Shown: piece by piece, positions 7,835 to 16,306 of the stretch
Layout of the letters: each line of letters opens with the position of its first letter
Position numbering within the stretch: the stretch's first letter is position 1
Origin: JAJYUU01 sp963822955
GTDB lineage: Bacteria > Actinomycetota > Actinomycetes > Streptosporangiales > Streptosporangiaceae
Length of the DNA stretch: 64,000 nucleotides
Reading direction: 5' to 3'
Assembly: GCA_963822955.1 (NCBI GenBank)
Contig: CAWGJS010000001.1
Location: 186,001-250,000, forward strand
Program-made: the position numbers and the translations under genes
The notes under the pieces: model-generated
Databases searched by the model: none
The model's input: the letters and a program-made list of their open reading frames with translations, nothing else
What the model was told of the DNA's origin: nothing

Positions 7835-8506
7835 TCATGACGTGCGTGTGTCGGCGATGCGGTAGCCGACACCTGGCGTTGTGGAGATGACGGGCGGGTC
7901 GCCGAGCTTGCGTCGCAGCCGACCGATCGTGACGGTGACCGTGTTGGTGAACGGGTCGGCCTGCTCGTCCCAGACGCGTTCGAGCAGGTCCTCGGCCTTC
8001 AGGTAGGCGGGCGCGGACAGCATCAGCGCCTCCAGCACCCCGAACTCCTTCACCGACAGGTCGAGGTGACGCCCGTCGCGGCTGACGGTTCTCCGCAGCG
8101 GGTCAAGCTCGATCCCGGCTGCCCGCAAGGTGCGTGCGCGCGCCGCCGGCTGCCTGCGGGCCAGTGCCCGCACCCGCAGCACCAGCTCGGGGAAGTGGAA
8201 CGGCTTGCCCAGGTAGTCGTCCGCGCCGAGGCTGAGCCCGGTCACCCGGTCGCCTGGCTCCCCGGCCGCCGTGAGCATCAAGACCATGGCCCGGTGCTCG
8301 CGGTCGGTGATCATCTGGCACAGGGCGTCACCGTGGATGCCGGGCAGGTCCCGGTCGAGCACGACGACGTCGTAGGGGCTGAGGTCGAGCTTCGCGGCTG
8401 CCTCCAGGCCGTCGAGGGCCACGTCCACCGCAATGCCCTGATCGCGCAGCCCCTCGGCCAGGACCTCGGCAAGAGACCTGGAGTCCTCGACGACCAGCAC
8501 TCTCAT
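7835..8506 (-). CDS. OmpR/PhoB-type response regulator
   Basis: A 223-residue response regulator. The receiver domain (residues 1-115) has acidic VVED near 5-8, the phosphoacceptor D51 in VVVLDRDLPG, switch T79 and K101 in GKPF. A C-terminal winged helix follows (about 128-220), ending TTPGVGYRI, typical of the family. It overlaps the following kinase by four bases and is clearly its partner. It probably controls the divergent ABC exporter at 9917-13349, the usual arrangement for such pairs. Inference only: the signal may be a drug or peptide handled by that exporter. Confidence 0.93.
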   Translation of the reverse strand: MRVLVVEDSRSLAEVLAEGLRDQGIAVDVALDGLEAAAKLDLSPYDVVVLDRDLPGIHGDALCQMITDREHRAMVLMLTAAGEPGDRVTGLSLGADDYLGKPFHFPELVLRVRALARRQPAARARTLRAAGIELDPLRRTVSRDGRHLDLSVKEFGVLEALMLSAPAYLKAEDLLERVWDEQADPFTNTVTVTIGRLRRKLGDPPVISTTPGVGYRIADTRTS

Positions 8507-9747
8507 CCGGTCACCCCGGCCGGAGCCGGCGACGGGCGGGCGGCTGCCGATGGCAGCTCCACGCAGACCCGCAGCCCGCCGCCATCCCTGGCCTGCAGGT
8601 CCAGCGTTCCGCCGTGCGCCTCGGTGATAGCCGCGACGATGGACAGGCCGAGGCCCGAGCCCTTGTCCGACCCGGTCCGGTCCGCGCCGAGCCGCCGGAA
8701 CGGCTGGGCTAGCTCATCCACCTGCCGCTGCTCGAGGACCTGGCCGCCGTTCTCGACGACCAGGCTGGTCCGGCTGCCGTTGGTGTGCGTCGTGATCTGG
8801 ATCCAGCCGCCGTCGGCGTTGTGGCAGACGGCGTTGCCGATGACGTTGTCCACCAGGCGCGACAGCAGTGCCTGGCTGCCGGTCACCCACGCGCCACCCG
8901 GTCCGCTGGTGTCCTCCACCGTCAGGTTCCTGCTGTGGATGGCGTCGGCCTGGTCGGCCAGGGCTGCCCCGACGACGTAGTCAAGCGGCAGCGCCGTATA
9001 ACCGGGCAGGTGCCGGTGCTGGGCGCGGGCCAGCGCCAGGAAGGCGTCGAGCAAGGCGTCGATCTTGTCCAGCTCGGCACGCAGGCGCCCGGCCAGGGCG
9101 ACGGTCTGCGGCGGCGCCGGCTCGGGCTTAGCCAGCGCCACGTCCAGGGAAGCCCGCATCGTGGTCAGCGGGGTACGTAGCTCATGCGAGGCGTTGGCCA
9201 CGAACCTCCGCTGGGCGTTGAACGCGAACTCCAGGCGGCCGAGCAGGCCGTCGATGGTGTCGCCGAGCTCCTTGAGCTCATCTCGCGGACCAGTCACGGC
9301 CAGCCGCTCGTGCAGGCTGTCTTCGGAGATGCGCTGGGCGGCGGCGGTCATCTGCCGGACCGGACGCAGCGCCCGGCCAGCGACGAGCCAGCCGAGCGCC
9401 GCCGAGACGATCGTCATGATCCCCAGCGCGATCAGCGACGAGATGAACAAGTCATGGCTTAGCTGGTTCTGACCGGACGGATCGACCTGCGCCGACTGCA
9501 GGTTTGCCACCTGCGACTGCAACTGGGCGACCTGCGATTGGAGGTCGTGGATACGGGTAGCAGCCTGGCCCTGCTGAGCGGGCGGCCCGCCGGCGGAGCG
9601 GACACTCACTGCGGAGCGGCCGACTGCGACGCCGCTGGCGATGGCCAGCAGCAGCGCCCCCGAGATCAGGAACAAGGTCGCGTACAGCCCGGTCAGCCGT
9701 ACCCGCACCGTCCGGCCCGGCAGCCGCACCCAGCTCGGCAGCCTCAT
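8503..9747 (-). CDS. Membrane sensor histidine kinase (HAMP-HisKA-HATPase)
   Basis: A 414-residue sensor kinase. There are two membrane segments (about residues 18-45 and 125-150) around an extracytoplasmic loop of about 75 residues that holds a glutamine-rich repeat (HDLQSQVAQLQSQVANLQ), likely a short coiled coil. HAMP, the H box NASHELRTPLTTM, the N box VIGNAVCHN and the G2 box GSGLGLSIV follow. The start was set at ATG 9747 with GGGAG upstream; an ORF extension to 9807 overlaps the divergent promoter region. The stop overlaps the response regulator start. The coiled-coil sensor loop is short, which suggests sensing close to the membrane. Confidence 0.92.
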   Translation of the reverse strand: MRLPSWVRLPGRTVRVRLTGLYATLFLISGALLLAIASGVAVGRSAVSVRSAGGPPAQQGQAATRIHDLQSQVAQLQSQVANLQSAQVDPSGQNQLSHDLFISSLIALGIMTIVSAALGWLVAGRALRPVRQMTAAAQRISEDSLHERLAVTGPRDELKELGDTIDGLLGRLEFAFNAQRRFVANASHELRTPLTTMRASLDVALAKPEPAPPQTVALAGRLRAELDKIDALLDAFLALARAQHRHLPGYTALPLDYVVGAALADQADAIHSRNLTVEDTSGPGGAWVTGSQALLSRLVDNVIGNAVCHNADGGWIQITTHTNGSRTSLVVENGGQVLEQRQVDELAQPFRRLGADRTGSDKGSGLGLSIVAAITEAHGGTLDLQARDGGGLRVCVELPSAAARPSPAPAGVTG

Positions 9748-9916
9748 CCGCGTCTCCCTCGCATCGGCAACGGGCCTGGTCGGGGGCCGCCATCCCGGTT
9801 TCAGCATGGCGTGGCCGACCTAACAACGGGATAACAGCGTCCGTGCGGCCCATGTTATGGCCACCCCCGTAGAACGGTGTCGGCAAGTTTCCGCTGCGAT
9901 CATGAAGGAAGGACCG

Positions 9917-10864
9917 ATGCAGGCCACGATCGAAGTTAACGGACTGCGCAAGCGGTTCGGGCCGACACTGGCGTTGGACGGCATGTCGTTCACTGTGAAG
10001 CCCGGCCAGGTCACCGGCTTCGTCGGCCCGAACGGGGCCGGCAAGAGCACCACCATGCGGGTCATCCTCGGCCTGGACGCCGCCGACAAGGGAACGGCCA
10101 CGGTCGGCGGCAAGCCGTACGCGAGCCTGCGCCAGCCCATGCGGGTACTCGGCTCGCTGCTGGACGCCGGGGCACTGCAGCCGAGCCGCAGCGCTCGCAA
10201 CCACCTGCTCTGGCTCGCCCACTCGCAGGGCCTGGCAGCCAGGCGCGTCGACGAGGTCATCGAGCAGGCGGGCCTTCAGGGCGTGGCCAGGCGGCGAGCG
10301 GGCGGTTACTCGCTGGGCATGCGGCAGCGGCTCGGGATCGCCGGGGCAGTGCTCGGCAACCCGGCTGCGATCATGCTGGACGAGCCCTTCAACGGGATGG
10401 ACCCCGAGGGCATCGTGTGGATGCGCGGGTTCCTGCGGTCCCTCGCCGCCGAGGGCCGGGCCGTGCTTGTGTCCAGCCACCTGATGAGCGAACTGCAGGA
10501 CAGCGCGGACCACCTGGTGGTCGTCGGCCGGGGCAAGGTCATCGCCGATACGACGGTGGCGAGCCTGCTGGCAGCCGCCTCAGGCGACCGGGTGATGGTG
10601 CGCACGTCGGCGCGGCCGGAGGCGGCGGCGGTGCTCGAGCACGCGGGGGCCACCGTCGTCGCATCTGGCCGGGACGTGCTCACGGTCTCCGGCCTGCCCT
10701 CGGAGCGAGTCGTCGCTGCGCTCACCGGGAAGGCGGTGCCGTTCTCGGAAGTCTCCGCTCACCGGGCGACCCTGGAGCAGGCCTACATGGAGCTGACCAG
10801 GCAGGCCGTCGAGTTCCGGCCGGCCGGTTTTGACTCCCAGTCCGGGCAGGAGGTGGCGCGGTGA
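9917..10864 (+). CDS. ABC transporter ATP-binding protein
   Basis: A 315-residue ATPase of the drug/lantibiotic exporter type (DrrA/BcrA/CcmA-like). Walker A is GPNGAGKST, the signature is YSLGMRQRLGIA (S-L-G-M instead of the LSGGQ consensus, normal for this family), and Walker B is AIMLDEPFNGMD. The C-terminal 90 residues form the usual accessory domain. The start was placed at ATG 9917, with GAAGGAAGG upstream; an in-frame ATG at 9857 lacks one. It is the first gene of a three-gene operon joined by ATGA overlaps and divergent from the two-component pair. Confidence 0.93.
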   Translation: MQATIEVNGLRKRFGPTLALDGMSFTVKPGQVTGFVGPNGAGKSTTMRVILGLDAADKGTATVGGKPYASLRQPMRVLGSLLDAGALQPSRSARNHLLWLAHSQGLAARRVDEVIEQAGLQGVARRRAGGYSLGMRQRLGIAGAVLGNPAAIMLDEPFNGMDPEGIVWMRGFLRSLAAEGRAVLVSSHLMSELQDSADHLVVVGRGKVIADTTVASLLAAASGDRVMVRTSARPEAAAVLEHAGATVVASGRDVLTVSGLPSERVVAALTGKAVPFSEVSAHRATLEQAYMELTRQAVEFRPAGFDSQSGQEVAR

Positions 10865-12507
10865 CAACCCAGGCTGTCTCAGTGCCGCGGCATGACGCCG
10901 GGTTCGGCGACGGACCTCGCGGTGGCTTCGGCGCCGTGCTGCGCGCCGAATGGACCAAGTTCCGCAGCGTGCGCGGCTGGACGATCGGGATGATCGTGGC
11001 GGCTCTGCTGACCGTCGTCTTCGGCGTGTTCGTGGCCGCCAACGGAGTTGTCGGCTGCAGCATCAACGGCGGCCCGATGAAAACGGGCAAGGCCTGCCTG
11101 CCCTACGTCCCGCACGGGCCCGGCGGCCAGGTCGTGACCGACAGCTTCGCGTTCGAGCGCCAGCCGCTGACCGGGAACGGCGCCATCACCGCGCGTGTCG
11201 TCGCGCTGACGGGAGAGCACGCGGACTTCAGCAACGGGCGCGCGCAGGTGGGCAGCGGCCTGGTGCCGGGCCTGGCGGCGTGGGCCAAGGCGGGCATCAT
11301 CATCAAGCAGAGCATCCATCAGGGCTCGGCGTACGCGGCGATGATGGTGACCGGCAGCAACGGCGTCCGCATGCAGTACAACTACACCGGAGACATTGCG
11401 GGCCTGCCGGGCAAGGTGTCGGCGGCCAACCCGCGCTGGCTGCGGCTCACCCGCTCCGGCGACATGATCACCGGCTACGACTCCGCCAACGGCACGCACT
11501 GGACGAAGGTCGGTACGGTCCAGCTGGCCGGGCTGCCGTCGACCGTCCAGGTCGGCATGTTCGCGACCTCGCCGAACTACACGGTGACCCAGAACTCGTT
11601 TGGCGGCGCCAGCAATAACAGCGGACCCTCCCAGGCCACCGGGACCTTCGACCGCGTCAGCCTGACCGGCTCAGCACCCGGCACCTGGACCGGCACCACG
11701 GTCGGTGGCGGAGGCCCGGCCGGTGCGGGCCCGCCCGGCGCGGGCCCGGCCGGCGGCTCCGGCACGGCGCCGTATGCCCGTACTGGCGGCACCTTCACCG
11801 TGACTGGGTCGGGCGACATCGCGCCGGTAACGCCGGGACCGGGCGGCGGACTCCCGACGGTGACGCTCGAGCAGAGCCTGGTCGGCGCGTTCCTCGGGCT
11901 GATCGCGATCGTGGTCATAGCGGCGATGTTCTTCACCACCGAGTACCGGCGCGGCCTGATCCGCACCACGCTGGCAGCCACGCCACGCCGCGGCGCGGTG
12001 CTGGCCGCCAAGGCCGTGGTGATCGGTGCGGTGGCATTCGTTACCGGGCTGGTCGCCGTGGCGGTCTCGATCGCCGCCGGCGTCCCGAGGGAGGAGAGCC
12101 AGGGGCAGGTGCTGCTGCCCGCATCGTTGCCGACCGAGGTGCGAGTTATCGTCGGCACGGCCGCGATGCTAGCGCTGGCGGCGGTGCTGGCTGTCTCCTT
12201 CGGCGCGATCCTGCGGCGCAGCGCCGCCGCGATCACGGTCGCGATACTGGTCGTCTTCATGCCGTTCCTGCTCGCCGTGGTCAATGCCGTGCCGGCCGGC
12301 GTCGGTGCATGGCTGCTGCGGCTGACCCCGGCCGCGGGCGTGGCGATCGAGCAGAGCATCCCGCGGTACGCGCAGGTCTCGACGGTCACCAATCCGGTGC
12401 AGGGCTACGACCCCTTGTCGCCCTACGCCGGGTTCGGCGTGCTGTGCCTGTGGGCTGCGGCCGCCCTTGTGCTGGCGCTGGTGGCGCTGCGGCGGCGGGA
12501 CGCATGA
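10861..12507 (+). CDS. ABC-2 permease with large extracellular insert
   Basis: A 548-residue permease. The N-terminal part (LRAEWTKFRSVRGWTIGMI) and first helix are typical of ABC-2 permeases of this exporter class. Between helix 1 and helix 2 lies an insert of about 270 residues, without membrane segments and so outside the cell. It contains beta-rich sequence such as YDSANGTHWTKVGTVQLAG and VQVGMFATS, which resembles the DUF1349/concanavalin-like fold, followed by a G/P/A-rich linker (about residues 280-300). Five further helices follow, with the conserved FFTTEYRRGLIRTTLAATP between helices 2 and 3. The start GTG overlaps the ATPase stop as GTGA. The insert may bind a glycan or the exported compound (inference). 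Confidence 0.87.
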   Translation: MTTQAVSVPRHDAGFGDGPRGGFGAVLRAEWTKFRSVRGWTIGMIVAALLTVVFGVFVAANGVVGCSINGGPMKTGKACLPYVPHGPGGQVVTDSFAFERQPLTGNGAITARVVALTGEHADFSNGRAQVGSGLVPGLAAWAKAGIIIKQSIHQGSAYAAMMVTGSNGVRMQYNYTGDIAGLPGKVSAANPRWLRLTRSGDMITGYDSANGTHWTKVGTVQLAGLPSTVQVGMFATSPNYTVTQNSFGGASNNSGPSQATGTFDRVSLTGSAPGTWTGTTVGGGGPAGAGPPGAGPAGGSGTAPYARTGGTFTVTGSGDIAPVTPGPGGGLPTVTLEQSLVGAFLGLIAIVVIAAMFFTTEYRRGLIRTTLAATPRRGAVLAAKAVVIGAVAFVTGLVAVAVSIAAGVPREESQGQVLLPASLPTEVRVIVGTAAMLALAAVLAVSFGAILRRSAAAITVAILVVFMPFLLAVVNAVPAGVGAWLLRLTPAAGVAIEQSIPRYAQVSTVTNPVQGYDPLSPYAGFGVLCLWAAAALVLALVALRRRDA

Positions 12508-13349
12508 GCGCCGCCGTGCAGGCTCCTCAAGCGGCGACTATGCACTCGGCGGCCGCGCGCGGGGCGGGCTTGCGCCATGCGCTGCACGCCGAGTGGACAA
12601 AGCTGCGCACGGTGTCGGGGCCCGCCTGGCTGCTCCTGGGGGTCGTGGCGCTGACCATCGCGGTCAGCACCGCGGCCGTCGAGGCCACCCACTGCCCGCA
12701 GAATCTGACCTGCCCGGTCGACACGACCAAGCTCAGCCTGACCGGGGTCCAGTTCGGCCAGGCCGTGGCCGCGATCCTGGCGGTGCTGATGATCAGCAAC
12801 GAGTACAGCTGCGGCATGATCCGCACCACGCTGACGGCGATGCCCAACCGGCTGGCGGTACTGACGGCCAAGGCGATCCTGCTAGCCGCGCTGGTGCTGG
12901 CGGCCGGCGCGGTGGCGGTGTTCGGCGCTGTGCTGGCCGGGCATCTGATCCTGCCAGGCCACGGCTTTACCGCCGCGCGCGGCTTCCACCCCGTGTGGCT
13001 GAGCAACAGGGCGACGCTGCGCGCCGCCTGCGGTTCGGTCCTTTACCTGGCACTTATCGCACTGCTGAGCTTCGGCGTCGCGGTGGTCGTGCGGGACTCG
13101 GCCGTCTCCATCGGCGTCGCGCTCGCACTGCTGTACCTGTTCCCGATCGTTCTGGCGTTCATCGCCAACGCGCACTGGCAGCACCGGCTCGAGCGCTGGA
13201 CGCCGACGGTCGCAGGGCTGACGATCCAGGACACCACCGGGCTGCGCAGCCTGGCGATCACGCCGTGGGCGGGCCTGGGCGTGCTGGCGATCTGGGCCGC
13301 GGCCGCGCTGCTGGCGGGCGGGATCGCCCTGCAGCTCAGAGATGCGTAA
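12504..13349 (+). CDS. ABC-2 permease, second subunit
   Basis: A 281-residue integral membrane protein related to the preceding permease, with the same LHAEWTKLRTVSGPAWLLL start and the ISNEYSCGMIRTTLTAMPNR loop after helix 2, but without the large insert. It has six predicted helices. It should pair with the larger permease and the ATPase to form an asymmetric exporter. ATG 12504 overlaps the previous stop as ATGA. It ends 12 bases before a convergent gene, so the operon stops here. Confidence 0.9.
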   Translation: MSAAVQAPQAATMHSAAARGAGLRHALHAEWTKLRTVSGPAWLLLGVVALTIAVSTAAVEATHCPQNLTCPVDTTKLSLTGVQFGQAVAAILAVLMISNEYSCGMIRTTLTAMPNRLAVLTAKAILLAALVLAAGAVAVFGAVLAGHLILPGHGFTAARGFHPVWLSNRATLRAACGSVLYLALIALLSFGVAVVVRDSAVSIGVALALLYLFPIVLAFIANAHWQHRLERWTPTVAGLTIQDTTGLRSLAITPWAGLGVLAIWAAAALLAGGIALQLRDA

Positions 13350-13361
13350 CTCAAGGCACGA

Positions 13362-13832
13362 TCAGGAACGAGGCCGTTCTTTGATGCCCTTGGCGAGCAG
13401 GTCCGTCACCTCTTCGATGCGCGCCGCGCGCAGGTCCGGCCGCCGCTTCGTGGCGTCGATGTAACGCAAGTAGCCATTGCGGTAGAACTGCGCGAGCGTG
13501 TCGAAGAACGCGCCGGCTGAGGGGTCGGCCTCCAGGGCGGCGGCAACGTCCTCGGCCAGATCTCCGCGCTGCGGCCCCTCTGGCGACAGTTCGACGGGTA
13601 CCCGCGAGCCGACCACGATACCCGCATGCTGCATTCTCGCCGGGTTCATCGTGAACGCCCATCCGCTGTCGCCCCGCTCGAGCGTCACCCGTACCCGGCA
13701 GCCGTTGACCGTGCCGTTCACGTGATGCACCGCCTTGACGCCCCACTCCGCATCCGGGTCAAAGGGCACCACAATCAGCGCGTGGCCTCGGGGACCGACC
13801 GCGATCCGGACGTCAAAATGCTGAACGCGCAT
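13362..13832 (-). CDS. DUF1905 / YdeI-OmdA family protein
   Basis: A 156-residue soluble protein. The first part (HHVNGTVNGCRVRVTLERGD ... AGIVVGSRVPVELSPEG) matches the DUF1905 beta-barrel. The second part (FFDTLAQFYRNGYLRYIDATKR ... RIEEVTDLLAKG) matches the YdeI/OmdA bacteriocin-protection-like domain with its conserved Y-x-x-x-I-x-x-x-x-K. The biochemical role of this family is not established. It starts at ATG 13832 and is convergent with the ABC exporter. Confidence 0.88.
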   Translation of the reverse strand: MRVQHFDVRIAVGPRGHALIVVPFDPDAEWGVKAVHHVNGTVNGCRVRVTLERGDSGWAFTMNPARMQHAGIVVGSRVPVELSPEGPQRGDLAEDVAAALEADPSAGAFFDTLAQFYRNGYLRYIDATKRRPDLRAARIEEVTDLLAKGIKERPRS

Positions 13833-13889
13833 GGCCTATGGTGACACGCCGCCGACACGCCCAGCGGCCGCCCGTCGTCTCGTGCGAGC

Positions 13890-14018
13890 TCACGCGATGC
13901 TGCCGATAACGTCCATGTCGATATCGAGGTACTTGCACAGGGCGGTCAGTTCGGTGACGTAGTCGTCCGGCACTGCGTGAACATGGTTGGCACTGAACCG
14001 GCCGAGGACGCCGCACGT
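13890..14018 (-). pseudogene. Orphan C-terminal protein fragment
   Basis: About 42 codons (LGRFSANHVHAVPDDYVTEL, then a C-K-Y-L-D-I segment and VIGSIA at the stop) have strong host-like codon choice and read like the last strand and helix of a larger enzyme. The pattern is reminiscent of C-terminal tails of L-fucose/L-arabinose isomerase-like proteins, but the match is weak. No start or N-terminal body is present: upstream lies the 3' end of the FAD oxidoreductase on the same strand. It is probably a remnant left by a deletion. Confidence 0.3.
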
Positions 14019-14046
14019 CCGCTCGGAGAGGGACACATCGGCCGGG

Positions 14047-15467
14047 TTACAGCCGCATGTCTCGCAGTGCTGTCCTGGCTGCCCACATTCCGCACATCCC
14101 GTGCACACCGCCGCCTGGCGGCGTCGACCCTGAACACAGGTACGTCCCTGGCAGGGGCACCCGGTACGGATTCCACCGGAACGCTGGCCGGCCGAAGGTC
14201 TGGCGTACCGTGCTAGCGCCAGCGGCGATGTCGCCGCCGATGTAGCCGGGGTTATACCGCTCCATGTCCGCTGCCGTCCGGACTGACCGGGCCAGGATCA
14301 GGTCACGGAAGCCGGGGGCGAATCGCTCGATCTGCGCCTCGATCCGGCCTGTCATGTCGACATCCGACCCCGGCGGTACATGGCAGTAGGCCCACAGCGC
14401 CTGCTTGCCGGCCGGCGCCCTGCCCTGGTCGACGACGCCGGGCTGGGTCACCAGGCAGAAAGGCTGCTCCGGATGCTGGCCGGCAGCGACCGCGGCCTCG
14501 CTGCGCGCGACCTCGGCGATGGTACCGCCGACGTGGATGGTGACCGTCCGCTGACAGGCGTCGTTCTGCCAGGGAACGGGGCCGTCGAGTGCCCAGTCGG
14601 CCTTGCACACACCCGACCCGTAGCGGAATCGGCGCATCGCGCGGCGGTAGCCGGGCGGCAGGCGGTCGCCCGCCATCTCGAGCAACTGTCGCGGGGTGAC
14701 GTCCAGCATGACCGCGCGGGCAGGTGGCAGGTCAGCAAGACTCTTGACCCAGCCGCCGGTCGTGACCGTACCGCCGAGTTCGGCGAGCTCGGCGAGCATC
14801 GCCGCTACCAGGCGGCCGCTGCCGCCTTCAACGACTGGCCAGCCCGTGGTGTGCGCCAGCAGCATCATCGTCAGCCCGAAAGCCCCGGTCAGCGGAGCGG
14901 TCAGCGATCTGATCGAGTGCGCGGCCATGCCGGCGATCAGGGCTTGCCCCTCGGCCGTCTTGAGGCGGCGGGCCAGCACGGTGGCCGGCAGCACGCCTTC
15001 GGCACCGAACCGCGCGGCCGGGACCGGCCGGCAGGGTACTGACCGCAGCGGAGACAGCGCGAGCGACACGACGGCCTCGGCGTCACGTTCCAGCGGCTCC
15101 ATCAGCCGCCGGTACGCACCGGCGTCGGCACCCAGCCAGCCGCCGTCTCCGCCACCGAGCCGCAGATCACCCCCGCCCGCCCGCCGTCCAGCGGCTGCGC
15201 CGCAGCGATCTCGGGCACCAGCAGCCGTACCCCGCGCGCGGCCAGGTCGCAGGCAGCGAAGAACGGCGAAGCAGCAGCCAGTCCATGCACCGTCGAGCAC
15301 ACGTCATGCGCGAAGCCGGGCAGCGTCAGCTCGGCGGTCCGGCAGCCGCCGCCTGGCTCATCCGCGCCCTCGAATACCTGTACCTGCAGCCCGGCCCGGG
15401 CTAGCGTCAGCGCGGCGGCAAGTCCGTTGGGCCCGGACCCGACAACGACGGCGTCGGGCTGGGTCAC
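14047..15467 (-). pseudogene. FAD-dependent oxidoreductase (phytoene-desaturase-like), frameshifted
   Basis: Two overlapping frames together make one protein of about 473 residues. The N-terminal frame (start ATG 15467) has the dinucleotide-binding motif VVVGSGPNGLAAALTLARAG and EPGGGCRT. The second frame continues from GADAGAYRRLMEP to the C-terminal GGGVHGMCGMWAA, the FAD-contacting end of the CrtI-like amine oxidase/desaturase fold. The frame changes near 15140, within a GGCGGCTGG run. If real, the enzyme is cut off after about 105 residues. The ATG overlaps the stop of the MBL hydrolase, so these genes form one unit with the cyclic-nucleotide-binding gene. The substrate is unknown; carotenoid-like lipids are possible. 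Confidence 0.75.
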
Positions 15468-16306
15468 AGGCAGATCACCTCGCCATCCGCGGCGAGCGCG
15501 ACCGGAACCGGGCTGTCGCGCAGCCCGGCGGAAAGCTTCTGCAGTTCGCTGTCGGTGCGGTCGGGCCGGTGATGAACCAGCAGGACCTGACGCGCCCCCG
15601 CGGCGACAGCCAGCCCGATGGCATACTCAGCCGCCGCATGGCCCAGGGTCTCCGCTGGGTCGAAATCCTCGGCGTACCAGAACGAGTCGTGCATGAGGAT
15701 GTCCGCGCCGCGAGCGAGTTCCATCGCCGCGTCGTGGTATTCGCCGAGGCCATCGGGACCGGGCCCGAGGTTGGTCGGGCTGTGGTCGGGCAGGTACGCG
15801 AACGACATGGTGCCGTCGCTGACCCGGTATCCGAAGGTCCGGCCGCCCTTGTGCGGGATTTCCTTCGCGAGCAGCGTCAGCCGACCGACCTGGACCAGGC
15901 CGGGCTCGATCCCGCCGAACTCCCAGGATCCGCGCAGCTGGCGCGGCGTGATCGGGAAGTGCGGCGGGGACATCCCGCGTTCCAGGGCCGCCTCGGCCGC
16001 CAAGCCGTCCGGCGGGGCCGGCACTAGCAGGCGGACGGCGGCGTCATCCCGGTCGCCGCCGCGGAAGAAGGGCAGGCCGTGCACGTGATCCCAGTGCAGG
16101 TGAGTCAGCGCGATCGTGCCGGTGAACGGTCCGCCCGCCAGCAGCGGTGTCACGTTCCGTATCCCGGTACCCGCGTCCAGGATCAGCTCGGGCGCCACCG
16201 CGCCCGGCGGGGTGACGGCGACGCACGACGTGTGTCCGCCATACCGCACGAACTCCCGTCCTGGCGCCGGAGTCGATCCCCTGGTGCCGCACATTGCGAT
16301 CCGCAC
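15464..16306 (-). CDS. MBL-fold metallo-hydrolase
   Basis: A 280-residue soluble hydrolase with the metal-binding motif THLHWDHVHG near residue 68, a later aspartate in YLPDHSPTN and MHDSFW, and a final His in LVHHRPD: a complete two-metal site. The N-terminus GTRGSTPAPG followed by YGGHTSCVAV is typical of the subgroup that includes phosphodiesterase-type members (RNase Z/PhnP/class II cyclic phosphodiesterase neighbourhood). In this position, next to a cNMP-binding protein and opposite a nucleotidyl cyclase, degradation of a cyclic nucleotide is an attractive but unproven role. The GTG start directly follows the TAA of the upstream gene. Confidence 0.85.
   Translation of the reverse strand: MRIAMCGTRGSTPAPGREFVRYGGHTSCVAVTPPGAVAPELILDAGTGIRNVTPLLAGGPFTGTIALTHLHWDHVHGLPFFRGGDRDDAAVRLLVPAPPDGLAAEAALERGMSPPHFPITPRQLRGSWEFGGIEPGLVQVGRLTLLAKEIPHKGGRTFGYRVSDGTMSFAYLPDHSPTNLGPGPDGLGEYHDAAMELARGADILMHDSFWYAEDFDPAETLGHAAAEYAIGLAVAAGARQVLLVHHRPDRTDSELQKLSAGLRDSPVPVALAADGEVICL

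Noticed and set aside
9807..10513. Minus-strand ORF upstream of the histidine kinase, over the ABC ATPase
   Set aside because: Antisense to Walker A, signature and Walker B of the ATPase; no resemblance to a protein.
11700..11760. GC-rich tandem-like repeat in the permease gene
   Set aside because: It encodes a G/P/A linker in a well-supported frame and is explained by codon repetition rather than a DNA repeat element.
14019..14108. Cysteine-rich reading (zinc-ribbon-like C-x-x-C pattern) on the minus strand
   Set aside because: It overlaps the C-terminus of the FAD oxidoreductase in another frame; the cysteines arise from shifted GGC/TGC codons.
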